Below, one piece after another: positions 34,160 to 42,091 of a stretch of 64,000 nucleotides of DNA (position 1 is its first letter; each line of letters starts with the position of its first letter). Origin of the DNA: Acidovorax sp. MR-S7 (lineage in GTDB: Bacteria > Pseudomonadota > Gammaproteobacteria > Burkholderiales > Burkholderiaceae_C). The notes under the pieces were generated by a model that was not told where the DNA came from, ran no database searches, and worked only from the letters and a program-made list of their open reading frames with translations. The position numbers and the translations under genes are program-made. The stretch covers positions 17,751 to 81,750 of the forward strand of contig NZ_DF238919.1 of assembly GCF_000400995.2 (NCBI RefSeq). Direction: 5' to 3'.

Positions 34160-34903
34160 ATGTCCACCGTCCAAAGCCTGGGCCGCGCCATCGAACTGCT
34201 GCGGCTCATTTCCGCCGAGCACACCAGCGGCGCGCGCCTGTCCGACCTCGTGGCCGCCAGCGGCCTGCCCCAGCCCACGGTGCACCGGCTGCTGCGGCAG
34301 ATGGTCGAGGGCGGGCTGGTCATGCAGGATGCGCAGCGCCGCTACCGGCTGGGCCATTTCGCGTACGAGCTGGGGCTGGTGGCATCGACCCATTTCCACC
34401 TGCGCGACCAGTGCGCTCCGCACCTGGGCCGCATCAGCGCGGAGACGGGCGACACGGCCTTCCTGATGGTGCGCAGCGGCGCCGACTCGTTCTGCCTGGA
34501 CCGCCAGTCGGGCAGCTTTCCCATCCAGGTGCTCACGGTGCAGGTGGGCAAGCGCAGGCCGCTGGGCATCGGCGGCGGCGGGCTCGCGCTGCTGAGCTTC
34601 ATGCCGCGCGAAGACCTGCCCGGCGTGCTGGACCGCATCGAGCCGCACCTGGCCCCCTACGGCGGCTTGACGCGGCGGATCCTGCTCGGGCTGGTGGAGG
34701 AGGCGCGCGCCCAGGGCTATGCGCGCATCACCGACTACGCCGTGGCCGGCGTGACCAGCGTGGGCGTGCCCATCCGCGACCGGGGCGGCGCGGTGGTCGG
34801 CGCCATCAGCGTCAGCGCCATGACGGCGCGCATGCAGCCCAGGGAAGAGATGGTCGTGCAGACCATGCAGCGGGAGGTGGCGGCGCTGCAGCGGTCACTA
34901 TGA
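34160..34903 (+). CDS. IclR-family transcriptional regulator
   Basis: 247 aa. Winged helix at residues 1-65 (RAIELLRLISAEHTSGARLS, HRLLRQMVEGGLV), then the IclR effector domain (ETGDTAFLMVRSGADSFCLD, GVTSVGVPIRDRGGAVVGAI). It is divergent from the acyl-CoA synthetase operon across 126 bp containing two near-identical palindromic sites, so it likely controls both. Its TGA stop touches a repeat copy. Confidence 0.93.
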   Translation: MSTVQSLGRAIELLRLISAEHTSGARLSDLVAASGLPQPTVHRLLRQMVEGGLVMQDAQRRYRLGHFAYELGLVASTHFHLRDQCAPHLGRISAETGDTAFLMVRSGADSFCLDRQSGSFPIQVLTVQVGKRRPLGIGGGGLALLSFMPREDLPGVLDRIEPHLAPYGGLTRRILLGLVEEARAQGYARITDYAVAGVTSVGVPIRDRGGAVVGAISVSAMTARMQPREEMVVQTMQREVAALQRSL

Positions 34904-34992
34904 AAACGGAAGCTGCTTGCGCTTGATTGACAAGGGTTTCCATGCCATTTCCACCCAGAAATGGCTTGCAACCAGCGCGGCCAGCTATGGAT
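34900..34992. repeat. Dispersed hairpin repeat, copies 8 and 9, back to back
   Basis: A reverse copy (gaagctgcttgcgcttgatt then gacaagggtttccatgcc) is followed by a degenerate forward copy lacking the centre (aaatggcttgcaaccagcgc then ggccagctatggat). Their junction makes a stem GCCATTTC / GAAATGGC (34944-34951, 34958-34965) with a 6-nt loop. The block fills the convergent gap between iclR and the FMN dehydrogenase gene and may act as a two-way terminator. Confidence 0.75.
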
Positions 34993-35004
34993 GGGGTAGC
35001 ACCC

Positions 35005-36177
35005 TCAGCCCCGCGGCGCCACGGGATAGGTGCCCGGCACGAGGATGGACTTGTCCACGTTCTGGATGTTGGTGTGGCCGCAGAAGGCCATGCTCACGTC
35101 CAGCTCCTTGTGGATGATTTGCAGCGCCTTGGCCACGCCCGCTTCGCCGAACGCGCCCAGGCCGTAGGCCATGGCGCGGCCGATCATGGTGCCGCGCGCG
35201 CCCAGGGCCCAGGCCCGCAGCACGTCCTGGCCGCTGCGGATGCCGCCGTCCATCCACACCTCCAGCTTGTCGCCCACCGCATCGACGATGGCCGGCAGCG
35301 CATGGATGGAGGACGGCGCGCCGTCGAGCTGGCGCCCGCCGTGGTTGCTGACCACGATGGCGTCGGCGCTGTTGTGGGCCGCGAGCAGCGCGTCCTCCAC
35401 TTCCATGATGCCCTTGAGGATGAGCTTGCCGCCCCACTGCTGCTTGACCCAGCGCACGTCCTCCCACGACAGGCGCGGGTCGAACTGCTCGTTGGTCCAC
35501 GCGGCGAGCGAGTTCATGTCCGACACGCCCTTGACGTGCCCCACCAGGTTGCGGAAGGTGCGCCGCTGCGTGCCCGCCATGGCCATGCACCACTGCGGCT
35601 TGGTCATGAGGTTGAGGATGTTCCTGAGCGTGGGCCGCGGCGGCGCCGTGAGGCCGTTCTTGATGTCCTTGTGGCGCTGGCCGATCACCTGCAGGTCGAG
35701 CGTGAGCACCAGAGCGCTGCATTTCGCGTCCTTGGCGCGCTGGATCATGCGGGCCATGGCATCGCGGTCGCGCATCATGTAGAGCTGGAACCAGAACGGC
35801 GCGCTGGTGTGCTCGGCGATGTCCTCGATGGAGCAGATGCTCATCGTGGACAGGGTGAACGGAATGCCGAACTTCTCAGCCGCGCGCGCGGCGTGGATCT
35901 CGCCGTCGGCGTGCTGCATGCCGGTGAGGCCCACGGGGGCGATGGAGACGGGCATCTTCGCCTGCTGGCCCACCATGGTGGTGGCGGTGGTGCGGCCTTC
36001 CATGTTCACGGCCACGCGCTGGCGCAGCTTGATGGGGTGGAAGTCGCTCTCGTTGGCGCGGTAGGTGCCCTCGGTCCACGAGCCGGAATCGGCGTAGTCG
36101 TAGAACATGCGGGGCACGCGCCGCTCGGCGATCACGCGCAGGTCTTCGATACAGGTGATTTTGGAAAGATCGGCCAC
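35005..36177 (-). CDS. FMN-dependent 2-hydroxy-acid dehydrogenase
   Basis: 390 aa from a GTG at 36177, supported by GAGGAA 5 bp upstream and a family-like N terminus (ADLSKITCIEDLRVIAERRV). FMN motifs include MFYDYADSGSWTEGTYRANE, SIAPVGLTGMQHADGE, LTLDLQVIGQRHKDIKNGL, ILKGI, VSNHGGRQLDGAPS (catalytic His) and WMDGGIRSGQDV (Arg). It oxidises L-lactate or a related 2-hydroxy acid, LldD/MdlB type, probably passing electrons to quinone. The exact substrate is uncertain. Confidence 0.9.
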   Translation of the reverse strand: MADLSKITCIEDLRVIAERRVPRMFYDYADSGSWTEGTYRANESDFHPIKLRQRVAVNMEGRTTATTMVGQQAKMPVSIAPVGLTGMQHADGEIHAARAAEKFGIPFTLSTMSICSIEDIAEHTSAPFWFQLYMMRDRDAMARMIQRAKDAKCSALVLTLDLQVIGQRHKDIKNGLTAPPRPTLRNILNLMTKPQWCMAMAGTQRRTFRNLVGHVKGVSDMNSLAAWTNEQFDPRLSWEDVRWVKQQWGGKLILKGIMEVEDALLAAHNSADAIVVSNHGGRQLDGAPSSIHALPAIVDAVGDKLEVWMDGGIRSGQDVLRAWALGARGTMIGRAMAYGLGAFGEAGVAKALQIIHKELDVSMAFCGHTNIQNVDKSILVPGTYPVAPRG

Positions 36178-36278
36178 GTCGGTTCCTCGGGGGGATGGGG
36201 TGCAAACGGCAAGCCACGCATCGTAGCCCCAGGCACCCCGGGCCGGCTTGAAGGCTTTTGCGCGGCCCGTGAATTTTT

Positions 36279-36797
36279 TTATTGCGCCGGCACGATCAGC
36301 GCCACGCGGCGGTTTTCCTGGCGCGCGGCCTCGCTGGTGCCGGCCACCAGCGGGCGGCTCGCGCCGTAGCCGCGCACGTCGATGCGCTCGCGCGGGATGC
36401 CCGTCTCGGCCAGCACCTGGGCCACCGACTGGGCGCGGCGCAGCGACAGGCGCTCGTTGTAATCGGACGAGCCCTGGTCGTCGGCATGCCCTTCCACGCG
36501 CAGCGCGCGCACGCCCACCTCCACCAGCGCACGGCCCATGCGCGCCAGCATCTCGCGGCGCTCGCCGGCCATGGCGTCGGAATTGAAGTCGAACAGCAGC
36601 TTGCCGGACATCTGCAGCTCCCAGCCGTCGTCCGTCTGCACGAAGCCCTGCGCGCGCAGCACCTGCACGCGGCGCTCGGCCGGCGCGTCGGCAGCCGCGG
36701 GCGGCGGGCTCTGGCAGGCGCCCAGCGCCAGCGCGGCGGCGCACAGCCACAGCAGGCGCAGGAAGAACCGGGTGGGGGTTGCCATCGTCGTCGTCAT
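36279..36797 (-). CDS. yfiB: OmpA-domain lipoprotein, YfiB type
   Basis: 172 aa. Lipoprotein signal with lipobox ALGAC (Cys near residue 28) and a C-terminal OmpA peptidoglycan-binding domain (LLFDFNSDAM, VEGHADDQGSSDYNERLSLR, RRAQSVAQVL, VRGYGASRPL). In Pseudomonas YfiB sequesters YfiR at the outer membrane and so activates YfiN. The start at 36797 overlaps the yfiN stop (ATGA); ATG at 36785 is an alternative. It is last in the yfiR-yfiN-yfiB order. Confidence 0.88.
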   Translation of the reverse strand: MTTTMATPTRFFLRLLWLCAAALALGACQSPPPAAADAPAERRVQVLRAQGFVQTDDGWELQMSGKLLFDFNSDAMAGERREMLARMGRALVEVGVRALRVEGHADDQGSSDYNERLSLRRAQSVAQVLAETGIPRERIDVRGYGASRPLVAGTSEAARQENRRVALIVPAQ

Positions 36798-38068
36798 CTC
36801 TGTGTTTCCTCCGTATCCGTATCCGTATCCGTCATCCGCCGGCCCCGGCGGGCCTTCACTTCGTACATCGCGGCATCGGCGCTGCGCAGCAGCGACTCCA
36901 TGTCGCCGCCCTGCTGCGGGAACACGGCCACGCCTGCGCTCACCGCCGGCTGCAGCACGCTGCCGCCCTCCAGCACCAGCGGCGCACGCATGGCGGCCGC
37001 CACGCGCTCGGCCAGCGCCGCCGCCTCGGCCTGTGCGGCCGGGGGCGCCATGACCACCGCGAACTCGTCGCCGCCCAGGCGCGCGACCACGTCGCCCGCG
37101 CGCCCGTCCACGTGCACTTGGGCCTGCAGGCGGCGCGCCACCTCGATCAGCAGCGCGTCGCCCGCGGCGTGGCCGTGGGTGTCGTTGACCTGCTTGAAGC
37201 GGTCGCAGTCGATGAACAGCAGCGCCATGGGCTGGCCGGTGGCGCGCGCCTGCGCGATGGCCGCCTGCAGCTGCTGCTCGAAGCTGGCGCGGTTGGGCAA
37301 GCCGGTCAGGCTGTCGTGCAGCGCGCGCTGCTGCAGTTCGGCGTTCTTCTGCCGCAGCAGCGCCTCGCGGTCTTCCAGCTCGCCCAGCAGGGCGTTGAAG
37401 TCGTCGCCCAGCTCGCGCAGTTCGTCCAGCCGCGCAGGCGGCACGCGCAGGCCCGTGGCGCGCTCGCGCCGCACCGCGCGCGCCACGTGGGCGAGCGCCT
37501 GCAGCGGCGTGACCATGTCGCGCAGCATGCGCCGCGCGAGCAGCAGGCCCACCGCGCCGCTGACGGCCGTGCAGGCCAGCAGCGCCGCCAGGCCGGTGAG
37601 CACGAAGTTCAAGAGCGCCTGGCCGTCGCCGCGCAGCTCCACCGAGCCCACGGGCACGCCCTCGTAGCGGATGGGCGCCATCGCCGGGGCCAGCAGCGCC
37701 AGCCGCGCCAGCGCCTGCCCCGTGCGCGCGCGCAGGCCGGGCGCAGCGCCCTGCCACTGCGCGAACACCGCTCCCTGCGCGTCGCGCACCACGGCGCGGG
37801 CCACGCCCTCGTGCGCGAGCATGTGCGCCAGGGTCTGGCCGGCATCTTCGGCGTCCTTGAAGACCACCGCCGCCTCGACCGTGTAGGCGACGGAGCGCGC
37901 CATGAGCTGCAGGTTGCTCTCCAGGTTCACACGCAGCGCCACCAGCCCCGCCAGCAGCAGCAGCGAGCCGGCCAGCGCCATCGCCATCAGCGCCATGCCC
38001 AGGTGCGCGCGGCGCACCACGCCGCGCAAGGAGGAGGGCCTGCCCGCCGCCCCGTGCCGCTGGCCCAT
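36794..38068 (-). CDS. yfiN: Diguanylate cyclase, YfiN type
   Basis: 424 aa. TM segments near 25-46 and 155-177 flank a periplasmic domain, then a HAMP domain (about 178-232) and a GGDEF domain. GGDEF is intact at 332-336, with the RxxD inhibitory site (RAGD, 323-326) exactly five residues before it, so an active, product-inhibited c-di-GMP synthase is expected. The neighbours YfiR and YfiB make it a YfiBNR (TpbB) system. The start forms a TGATG overlap with yfiR. Confidence 0.93.
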   Translation of the reverse strand: MGQRHGAAGRPSSLRGVVRRAHLGMALMAMALAGSLLLLAGLVALRVNLESNLQLMARSVAYTVEAAVVFKDAEDAGQTLAHMLAHEGVARAVVRDAQGAVFAQWQGAAPGLRARTGQALARLALLAPAMAPIRYEGVPVGSVELRGDGQALLNFVLTGLAALLACTAVSGAVGLLLARRMLRDMVTPLQALAHVARAVRRERATGLRVPPARLDELRELGDDFNALLGELEDREALLRQKNAELQQRALHDSLTGLPNRASFEQQLQAAIAQARATGQPMALLFIDCDRFKQVNDTHGHAAGDALLIEVARRLQAQVHVDGRAGDVVARLGGDEFAVVMAPPAAQAEAAALAERVAAAMRAPLVLEGGSVLQPAVSAGVAVFPQQGGDMESLLRSADAAMYEVKARRGRRMTDTDTDTEETQR

Positions 38069-38604
38069 CAGGGAGCGCCCTTGCGCCGCGCGAGCTGCAG
38101 CACGCGCGGATTCACGCGCACGCCGCTGCGCGCCACGGAGTCGAGGTTGGTCTCGAAGGCCACGCCGTTCTCGCGCACGTCCAGGCAGAACATGCAGCCG
38201 ATCAGGCACAGCTCCTGCCGCTCGCTGATGGACAGCAGCGGCTGCGATTCGAGCCGCGCACGCAATTGGCGCCAGGCGGCGTCGTCCAGCATGCCGGCAT
38301 AGACGCCGTCGCACTGCGAGAGCAGCCCGGCGTCGTCCAGCCGCATGCGGCGCACCTGCACGCGGCGCTCGCCCGGGAGCACGCCGCCCTTGAGCAGTTC
38401 GTCCGCGTATTCGGTGGGGCCGACGACGCACAGCCGCACCGTCTGCGGCGCGGAGGGCCAGCGCGTGTAGCCCAGGATGCCGAGCACCGTCTTGGCGGCC
38501 GCCTGCGACTTGTCGTCGGTGACGATCTCCTGCGCGCGCGCCGCGCCCACGGCCAGCCACAGCGCACACAGCGCCGCCAGGGCATGCATGAAGAGGGGGG
38601 ACAT
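38068..38604 (-). CDS. yfiR: YfiR-family periplasmic repressor
   Basis: 178 aa from the ATG at 38604, giving a clean signal peptide (LFMHALAALCALWLAVGAARA). Starts at 38661 or 38652 would overlap or touch pbpC. DUF4154 features are AAAKTVLGILGYTRWP, VRLCVVGPTEYADELL, LLSISERQELCLIGCMFCL and VRENGVAFETNLDSVARSGV. Several Cys residues could form the redox-sensitive disulfides known in Pseudomonas YfiR. It represses YfiN from the periplasm. It follows pbpC by 49 bp. Confidence 0.9.
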   Translation of the reverse strand: MSPLFMHALAALCALWLAVGAARAQEIVTDDKSQAAAKTVLGILGYTRWPSAPQTVRLCVVGPTEYADELLKGGVLPGERRVQVRRMRLDDAGLLSQCDGVYAGMLDDAAWRQLRARLESQPLLSISERQELCLIGCMFCLDVRENGVAFETNLDSVARSGVRVNPRVLQLARRKGAP

Positions 38605-38653
38605 CGCCACGCTGCGGCCTTTCGAAACAGGAGGAAACAGTGTAGCGGCCATG

Positions 38654-40879
38654 CTACTCACGAGCGCGCACGCCGGCGCCGCGCACCTCGATCTGGATCC
38701 GGTCCAGCACCTGGCCGCGCGCGTCCGTCAGCTCCACGCGGTGGCGGCCGGGCCAGGGCAGCCAGGCCCATTGGGCGCCCTGTCCCACGGTTTTGCCGTC
38801 GATGCGCCAGCGCACCGCGGCGCTGTCGGCCTCGAAGCGCAGGCGCTGGCGCGCGGGCGGGATGTCGGGGTCCAGGGCGACGATGGTGCCCGGCGCGGGC
38901 GCGAGGATGCGCGCGGAAGGTTGAAGGTCTTTTTGGCCTCCAGCGCTTTCCTGGCGAGCGCTGGAAGCTCCCTTATCCATAGCAAAAAGCGACTGCTGCG
39001 TGCCGCGCAGAAACCATTCGTCGCGCGCGCTCTCCAGCCAGCCGCCATCGGGCGCAGAGCCGTAGCGCACGGGCTGCCGCACCACGTCCTGCGGTGGCGA
39101 CGGCGCGCGGCTGGGCGTGGTGCGGTGCAGCCAGCCCATCACGTCGGCCCAGATGGGCGCCGCGCCGCTGGTGCCGCTCACGTCGTGCATGGCGGCGCCG
39201 CCGGCATTGCCCACCCACACGCCCACGGTGTAGCGCTGCGACCAGCCCACGGCCCAGTTGTCGCGCATGTCCTTGCTGGTGCCGGTCTTCACGGCCGTCC
39301 AGAGGCGCGTGGCGAGCACGCTGTCGGTGCCGAAGGTGCGCACGCGGGCGTTGGCGTCCGAGAGGATGTCGCCCACGATGAAGGCCGCGCCCGCATCCAG
39401 CGCGCGCGTGCGCTGCGGGCGCGGCGTGGCGGCGAAGGCCACGGGGCTGGCCTTGCCGCCGTTGGCGAGCGCGCGGTAGGCGTTGGTGAGGTGCAGCAGC
39501 GGCACCTCGGCACTTCCCAGCGCGAGGCTGTAGCCGTAGTAGCCGCCCGACTCCTGCAGCGGCATGCCTAGGCGCTGCAGCTGCGCGAAGAACGCATCGG
39601 GCGACACCATGACCAGCGTGCGCACCGCCGGCACGTTGAGCGAGGCGGCGAGCGCCGTGCGCACCGACACCCAGCCCTTGAACTGCCGGTCGTAGTTCTG
39701 CGGGATGTAGAGGCCGCCTGCCGTGCTGATCTGCGCGGGCGAATCCTCGATGAGCGAAGCGGCGGTCAGGCGCCGCTCGGCGATCGCCTGCGCGTAGAGA
39801 AAGGGTTTGAGCGTGGAGCCTGGCTGGCGCGCGGCGAGCACGCCGTCCACCTCGGCCGCCTGGCTCAATGCGCCGGAGGAGCCGACCCAGGCCAGCACCT
39901 CGCCCGTGGCGTTGTCCAGCACCACCAGCGCGCCGTCCTCCACGTTGCGCCCGCGCAGCTCGCGCAAGTGGCGCGTGAGTGTCTCCATCGCCACGCGCTG
40001 CAGCGGCGCGCTGACGGTGGAGCGCACGCGCTCGCCGGCTTCGGCCCGGCGCAGCAATTGGCGCGCGAAGTGCGGCGCGATGCCCTCGCTGGCGTCGAAC
40101 GCGCGGCGCTGCAAGGCGGCGGTGGTGAAAAGGTCGAGCGCATCGCAGTCCGCCTGCTTGCGCATCTCGCGCAGCACGCCGCAGGCGCGCCGCGCCACCA
40201 GCGCAGGCCGGGCATTGGGCGCACGCACCAGCGCGGCGGCGACGGCCGCCTCGCGCTCGTCGAGCCCGTGCGCGGCCTTGCCGAACAGCGTGCGCGCGAG
40301 CGCGTCGATGCCCACGATCTCGCCACGGAACGGCACGAGGTTCAGGTACGCCTCCAGGATCTGGTCCTTGCGCCAGCGCCGGTCGAGCACCTGCGCGGCC
40401 ACGGCCTGGCCGAGCTTCTGCGTGACCGTGCGCCCGCCCGGCCCCTGGCGCCAGTCGCCATCGAGCAAGCCCGCGAGCTGCATGGTGAGCGTGCTCGCGC
40501 CGCGCGTGCGCTGGTTCCACAGGTTGCCCCAGGCGGCGGCGGAGACGGCGGCCCAGTCCACCCCGCTGTGCTCGTAAAAGCGCTTGTCCTCGCTCAGTAC
40601 CAGGGCCGTGCGCAGCGCGGGCGACACGGCGGCCAGCGGCTGCCACTGGCCCCGGCGCACCGTGGCGTCGGTGCGCAGGCGCTGGATCACCTCGCCCTCG
40701 CGCGAGAGCACCAGCGTCTCGGACGGGCGGAAGTCGGCGCGCACCTCGTCGAACGTGGGCAGCGCGTGCGCCCACGCGGCCGCCAGGGCCAGCCAGACGG
40801 CGGCGAGCGCACGGCGCATCGACGCCCGGCGTATCGACGCGCGACGTATCGACGCCCGACGCATCAGAGTCCGGCGCAT
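38654..40879 (-). CDS. pbpC: Penicillin-binding protein 1C
   Basis: 741 aa from the ATG at 40879 (TGATG with the upstream stop); ATGs at 40864 and 40819 are in frame, and the last gives 721 aa. A short hydrophobic anchor follows. The GT51 domain has SEDKRFYEHSG (catalytic Glu97), RGASTLTMQLA and RRWRKDQILEAYLNLVPF. The transpeptidase domain has QPGSTLKPF (Ser355, Lys358), ASLN and VKTGTSKDMRDN. A C-terminal BiPBP_C domain (IDGKTVGQGAQWAWLPWPG) ends the protein. Residues about 630-651 between the last two domains are encoded by a dispersed repeat copy. A 15-bp tandem repeat covers the 5' end. It lies between the methylglyoxal-synthase-like gene and yfiR. Confidence 0.93.
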   Translation of the reverse strand: MRRTLMRRASIRRASIRRASMRRALAAVWLALAAAWAHALPTFDEVRADFRPSETLVLSREGEVIQRLRTDATVRRGQWQPLAAVSPALRTALVLSEDKRFYEHSGVDWAAVSAAAWGNLWNQRTRGASTLTMQLAGLLDGDWRQGPGGRTVTQKLGQAVAAQVLDRRWRKDQILEAYLNLVPFRGEIVGIDALARTLFGKAAHGLDEREAAVAAALVRAPNARPALVARRACGVLREMRKQADCDALDLFTTAALQRRAFDASEGIAPHFARQLLRRAEAGERVRSTVSAPLQRVAMETLTRHLRELRGRNVEDGALVVLDNATGEVLAWVGSSGALSQAAEVDGVLAARQPGSTLKPFLYAQAIAERRLTAASLIEDSPAQISTAGGLYIPQNYDRQFKGWVSVRTALAASLNVPAVRTLVMVSPDAFFAQLQRLGMPLQESGGYYGYSLALGSAEVPLLHLTNAYRALANGGKASPVAFAATPRPQRTRALDAGAAFIVGDILSDANARVRTFGTDSVLATRLWTAVKTGTSKDMRDNWAVGWSQRYTVGVWVGNAGGAAMHDVSGTSGAAPIWADVMGWLHRTTPSRAPSPPQDVVRQPVRYGSAPDGGWLESARDEWFLRGTQQSLFAMDKGASSARQESAGGQKDLQPSARILAPAPGTIVALDPDIPPARQRLRFEADSAAVRWRIDGKTVGQGAQWAWLPWPGRHRVELTDARGQVLDRIQIEVRGAGVRARE
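38927..38990 (+). repeat. Dispersed hairpin repeat, copy 10 (forward), in frame in pbpC
   Basis: It reads ctttttggcctccagcgc, tttcctggcgagcgctgg and aagctcccttatccatagca, with a strong AGCGCT...AGCGCT inverted core. On the minus strand it encodes AMDKGASSARQESAGGQKDL, a hydrophilic linker between the transpeptidase and BiPBP_C domains. Confidence 0.8.
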
Positions 40880-40890
40880 CAGAGTCCGGC
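40816..40890. repeat. 15-bp tandem repeat (5 units) over the pbpC start
   Basis: Five 15-bp units: GCATCGACGCCCGGC, GTATCGACGCGCGAC, GTATCGACGCCCGAC, then GCATCAGAGTCCGGC twice identical. The unit is a multiple of three, so copy changes keep frame. It encodes repeated MRRTL / IRRAS pentapeptides at the PbpC N terminus. The last unit overlaps the end of the methylglyoxal-synthase-like gene. Confidence 0.92.
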
Positions 40891-41751
40891 GCGCAAGCAG
40901 GCCGCGTCGCACCAGCGCTGCGCCACGGCGGGCGTGGTGGCGCATACCGCGTCGTGCGTGGCCGTGGTCACGGCGCGCTCCAGCAGCTGGATATCGGCCT
41001 CGTGCTGGCGTGCCACGTGCGGATCCTCGAAGAAGATCGCACGGTGGCAACGCCGCTCCAGCACCAGGTCGGCGATCTGCGCGTCGCCGCCCAGCGGACC
41101 GCTGTTGAAGCGCTGCACCCAGGGCACGTCCGCGGGCCAGCCCCGGCTCCATGCCATCTCGTTGAGGCGCTGGCCCGTGGTGCCCGTGCCCACGCGGCGG
41201 CCGAAGCGCGAGAGCAGGTCGAAGTTGCGCGCGGCGAAGTCGAGCATGGCGCTCTTCATCGCGTCGTGGGCGATCAGCGCGAGCGTCTGCGCGCCGTAGT
41301 CGTGAAAGCGGTCGGCGTTGCGGTCGGGTGGCAGGCCGGCGTGGATGCGCTCCATCTCCACCCAGTCGCGCGCGCTCGCCACGGTGGAAAGGAACGGCTT
41401 GCCGTGGATCACGCACTGGCGCTTGAGCGCCAGCGCCTCGGGGAAGATGGACGACGGGTCCACCGGGTCGATGAGGTAGATCGCGCCATCCAGCGTGCGC
41501 CCCGGCTCGGGCATGCCCACCACCTCGGCCACGAGCTTCATGAGCCCGCCGTCACGCCCGTAGGGGTAGCGCACCAGCGGCGCGTAGCCGCGCAGCATGC
41601 CGGCGGCGGCGATCGCATCGTGCGTGCGGCCCACGGCGTGCAGGCCCATGTTCAGTTCGCGGATGCCCGCCTCGCAGGCGCGCAGGAAAGCGAACAGCGC
41701 GGCGTCTTCGGTGTGGTGGTGCAGGCGGTTGGCGGCGAGGCCGATGAGCAT
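40879..41751 (-). CDS. Methylglyoxal-synthase-like protein, two tandem domains
   Basis: 290 aa, about twice a normal MgsA. The C-terminal half (about 152-290) keeps the MgsA sites: His162 and Lys166 (IAHDAMK), GTGTTG at 188-193, SGPLGGD at 217-223 with catalytic Asp223, and His250 aligned to E. coli His98. The N-terminal half (1-140) has the same general fold pattern (HAVGRTHDAI, YPYGRDGGLM, YLIDPVDPSS) but lacks the catalytic residues. The ATG at 41751 was chosen because homology starts there. It is the first gene of the pbpC-yfiRNB operon. Confidence 0.82.
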   Translation of the reverse strand: MLIGLAANRLHHHTEDAALFAFLRACEAGIRELNMGLHAVGRTHDAIAAAGMLRGYAPLVRYPYGRDGGLMKLVAEVVGMPEPGRTLDGAIYLIDPVDPSSIFPEALALKRQCVIHGKPFLSTVASARDWVEMERIHAGLPPDRNADRFHDYGAQTLALIAHDAMKSAMLDFAARNFDLLSRFGRRVGTGTTGQRLNEMAWSRGWPADVPWVQRFNSGPLGGDAQIADLVLERRCHRAIFFEDPHVARQHEADIQLLERAVTTATHDAVCATTPAVAQRWCDAACLRAGL

Positions 41752-41814
41752 GGCGTGGCGTCTTTCGTTGGAAAACCCCGGAATCGTAAGCGCCGTGGAG
41801 CGGCCCCGGGGGAT

Positions 41815-41828
41815 TTGATGCACATCAA
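41815..41828. promoter_or_regulatory. FNR/ANR/CRP-family box
   Basis: TTGATGCACATCAA is a perfect match to the FNR consensus TTGAT-N4-ATCAA. It lies between the divergent methylglyoxal-synthase-like gene (64 bp away) and the DUF3079 gene (44 bp away). A -10-like TACGAT on the minus strand at 41783-41788 would place the box near -45 for the former, close to class II activation geometry. Confidence 0.75.
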
Positions 41829-41872
41829 AACCCCACTCGCAGCGGGTCACCAGACTGCATGCACCCACCGCC

Positions 41873-42091
41873 ATGAGCCACAAGAAGTTCCCCATCCATC
41901 CCGCGCGGCCCGAGCTGATCTGCTGGGGCTGCGACCGCTACTGCGCGGCGGATGCGATGGCCTGCGGCAACGGGTCAGACCGCACGCAGCATCCGTCGGA
42001 GCTGTTCGGGCCGGACTGGGCCGAGTGGGAGCCTCCCGTGGAGCAGCGCCGGGACCCGCCGCCTCACCCCAGCGACAAGAGCACGGGCTGA
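41873..42091 (+). CDS. DUF3079 small cysteine-rich protein
   Basis: 72 aa. MSHKKFPIHPARPELICWGC and the following residues are typical of DUF3079. Cys17, Cys20, Cys24 and Cys31 (CxxC-x3-C-x6-C) could bind zinc or an Fe-S cluster; this is inference. It lies next to an FNR-type box and overlaps the convergent endonuclease/phosphatase gene by 28 bp. Function unknown. Confidence 0.8.
   Translation: MSHKKFPIHPARPELICWGCDRYCAADAMACGNGSDRTQHPSELFGPDWAEWEPPVEQRRDPPPHPSDKSTG

Noticed and set aside
36279..37757. Long open frame extending yfiB upstream through yfiN
   Set aside because: The upstream part is an alternative frame of the GGDEF gene; the lipoprotein signal marks the real start.
40816..40890. 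Tandem repeats considered as a CRISPR-like array
   Set aside because: Units are 15 bp, contiguous without spacers, and in coding frame; this is a minisatellite.
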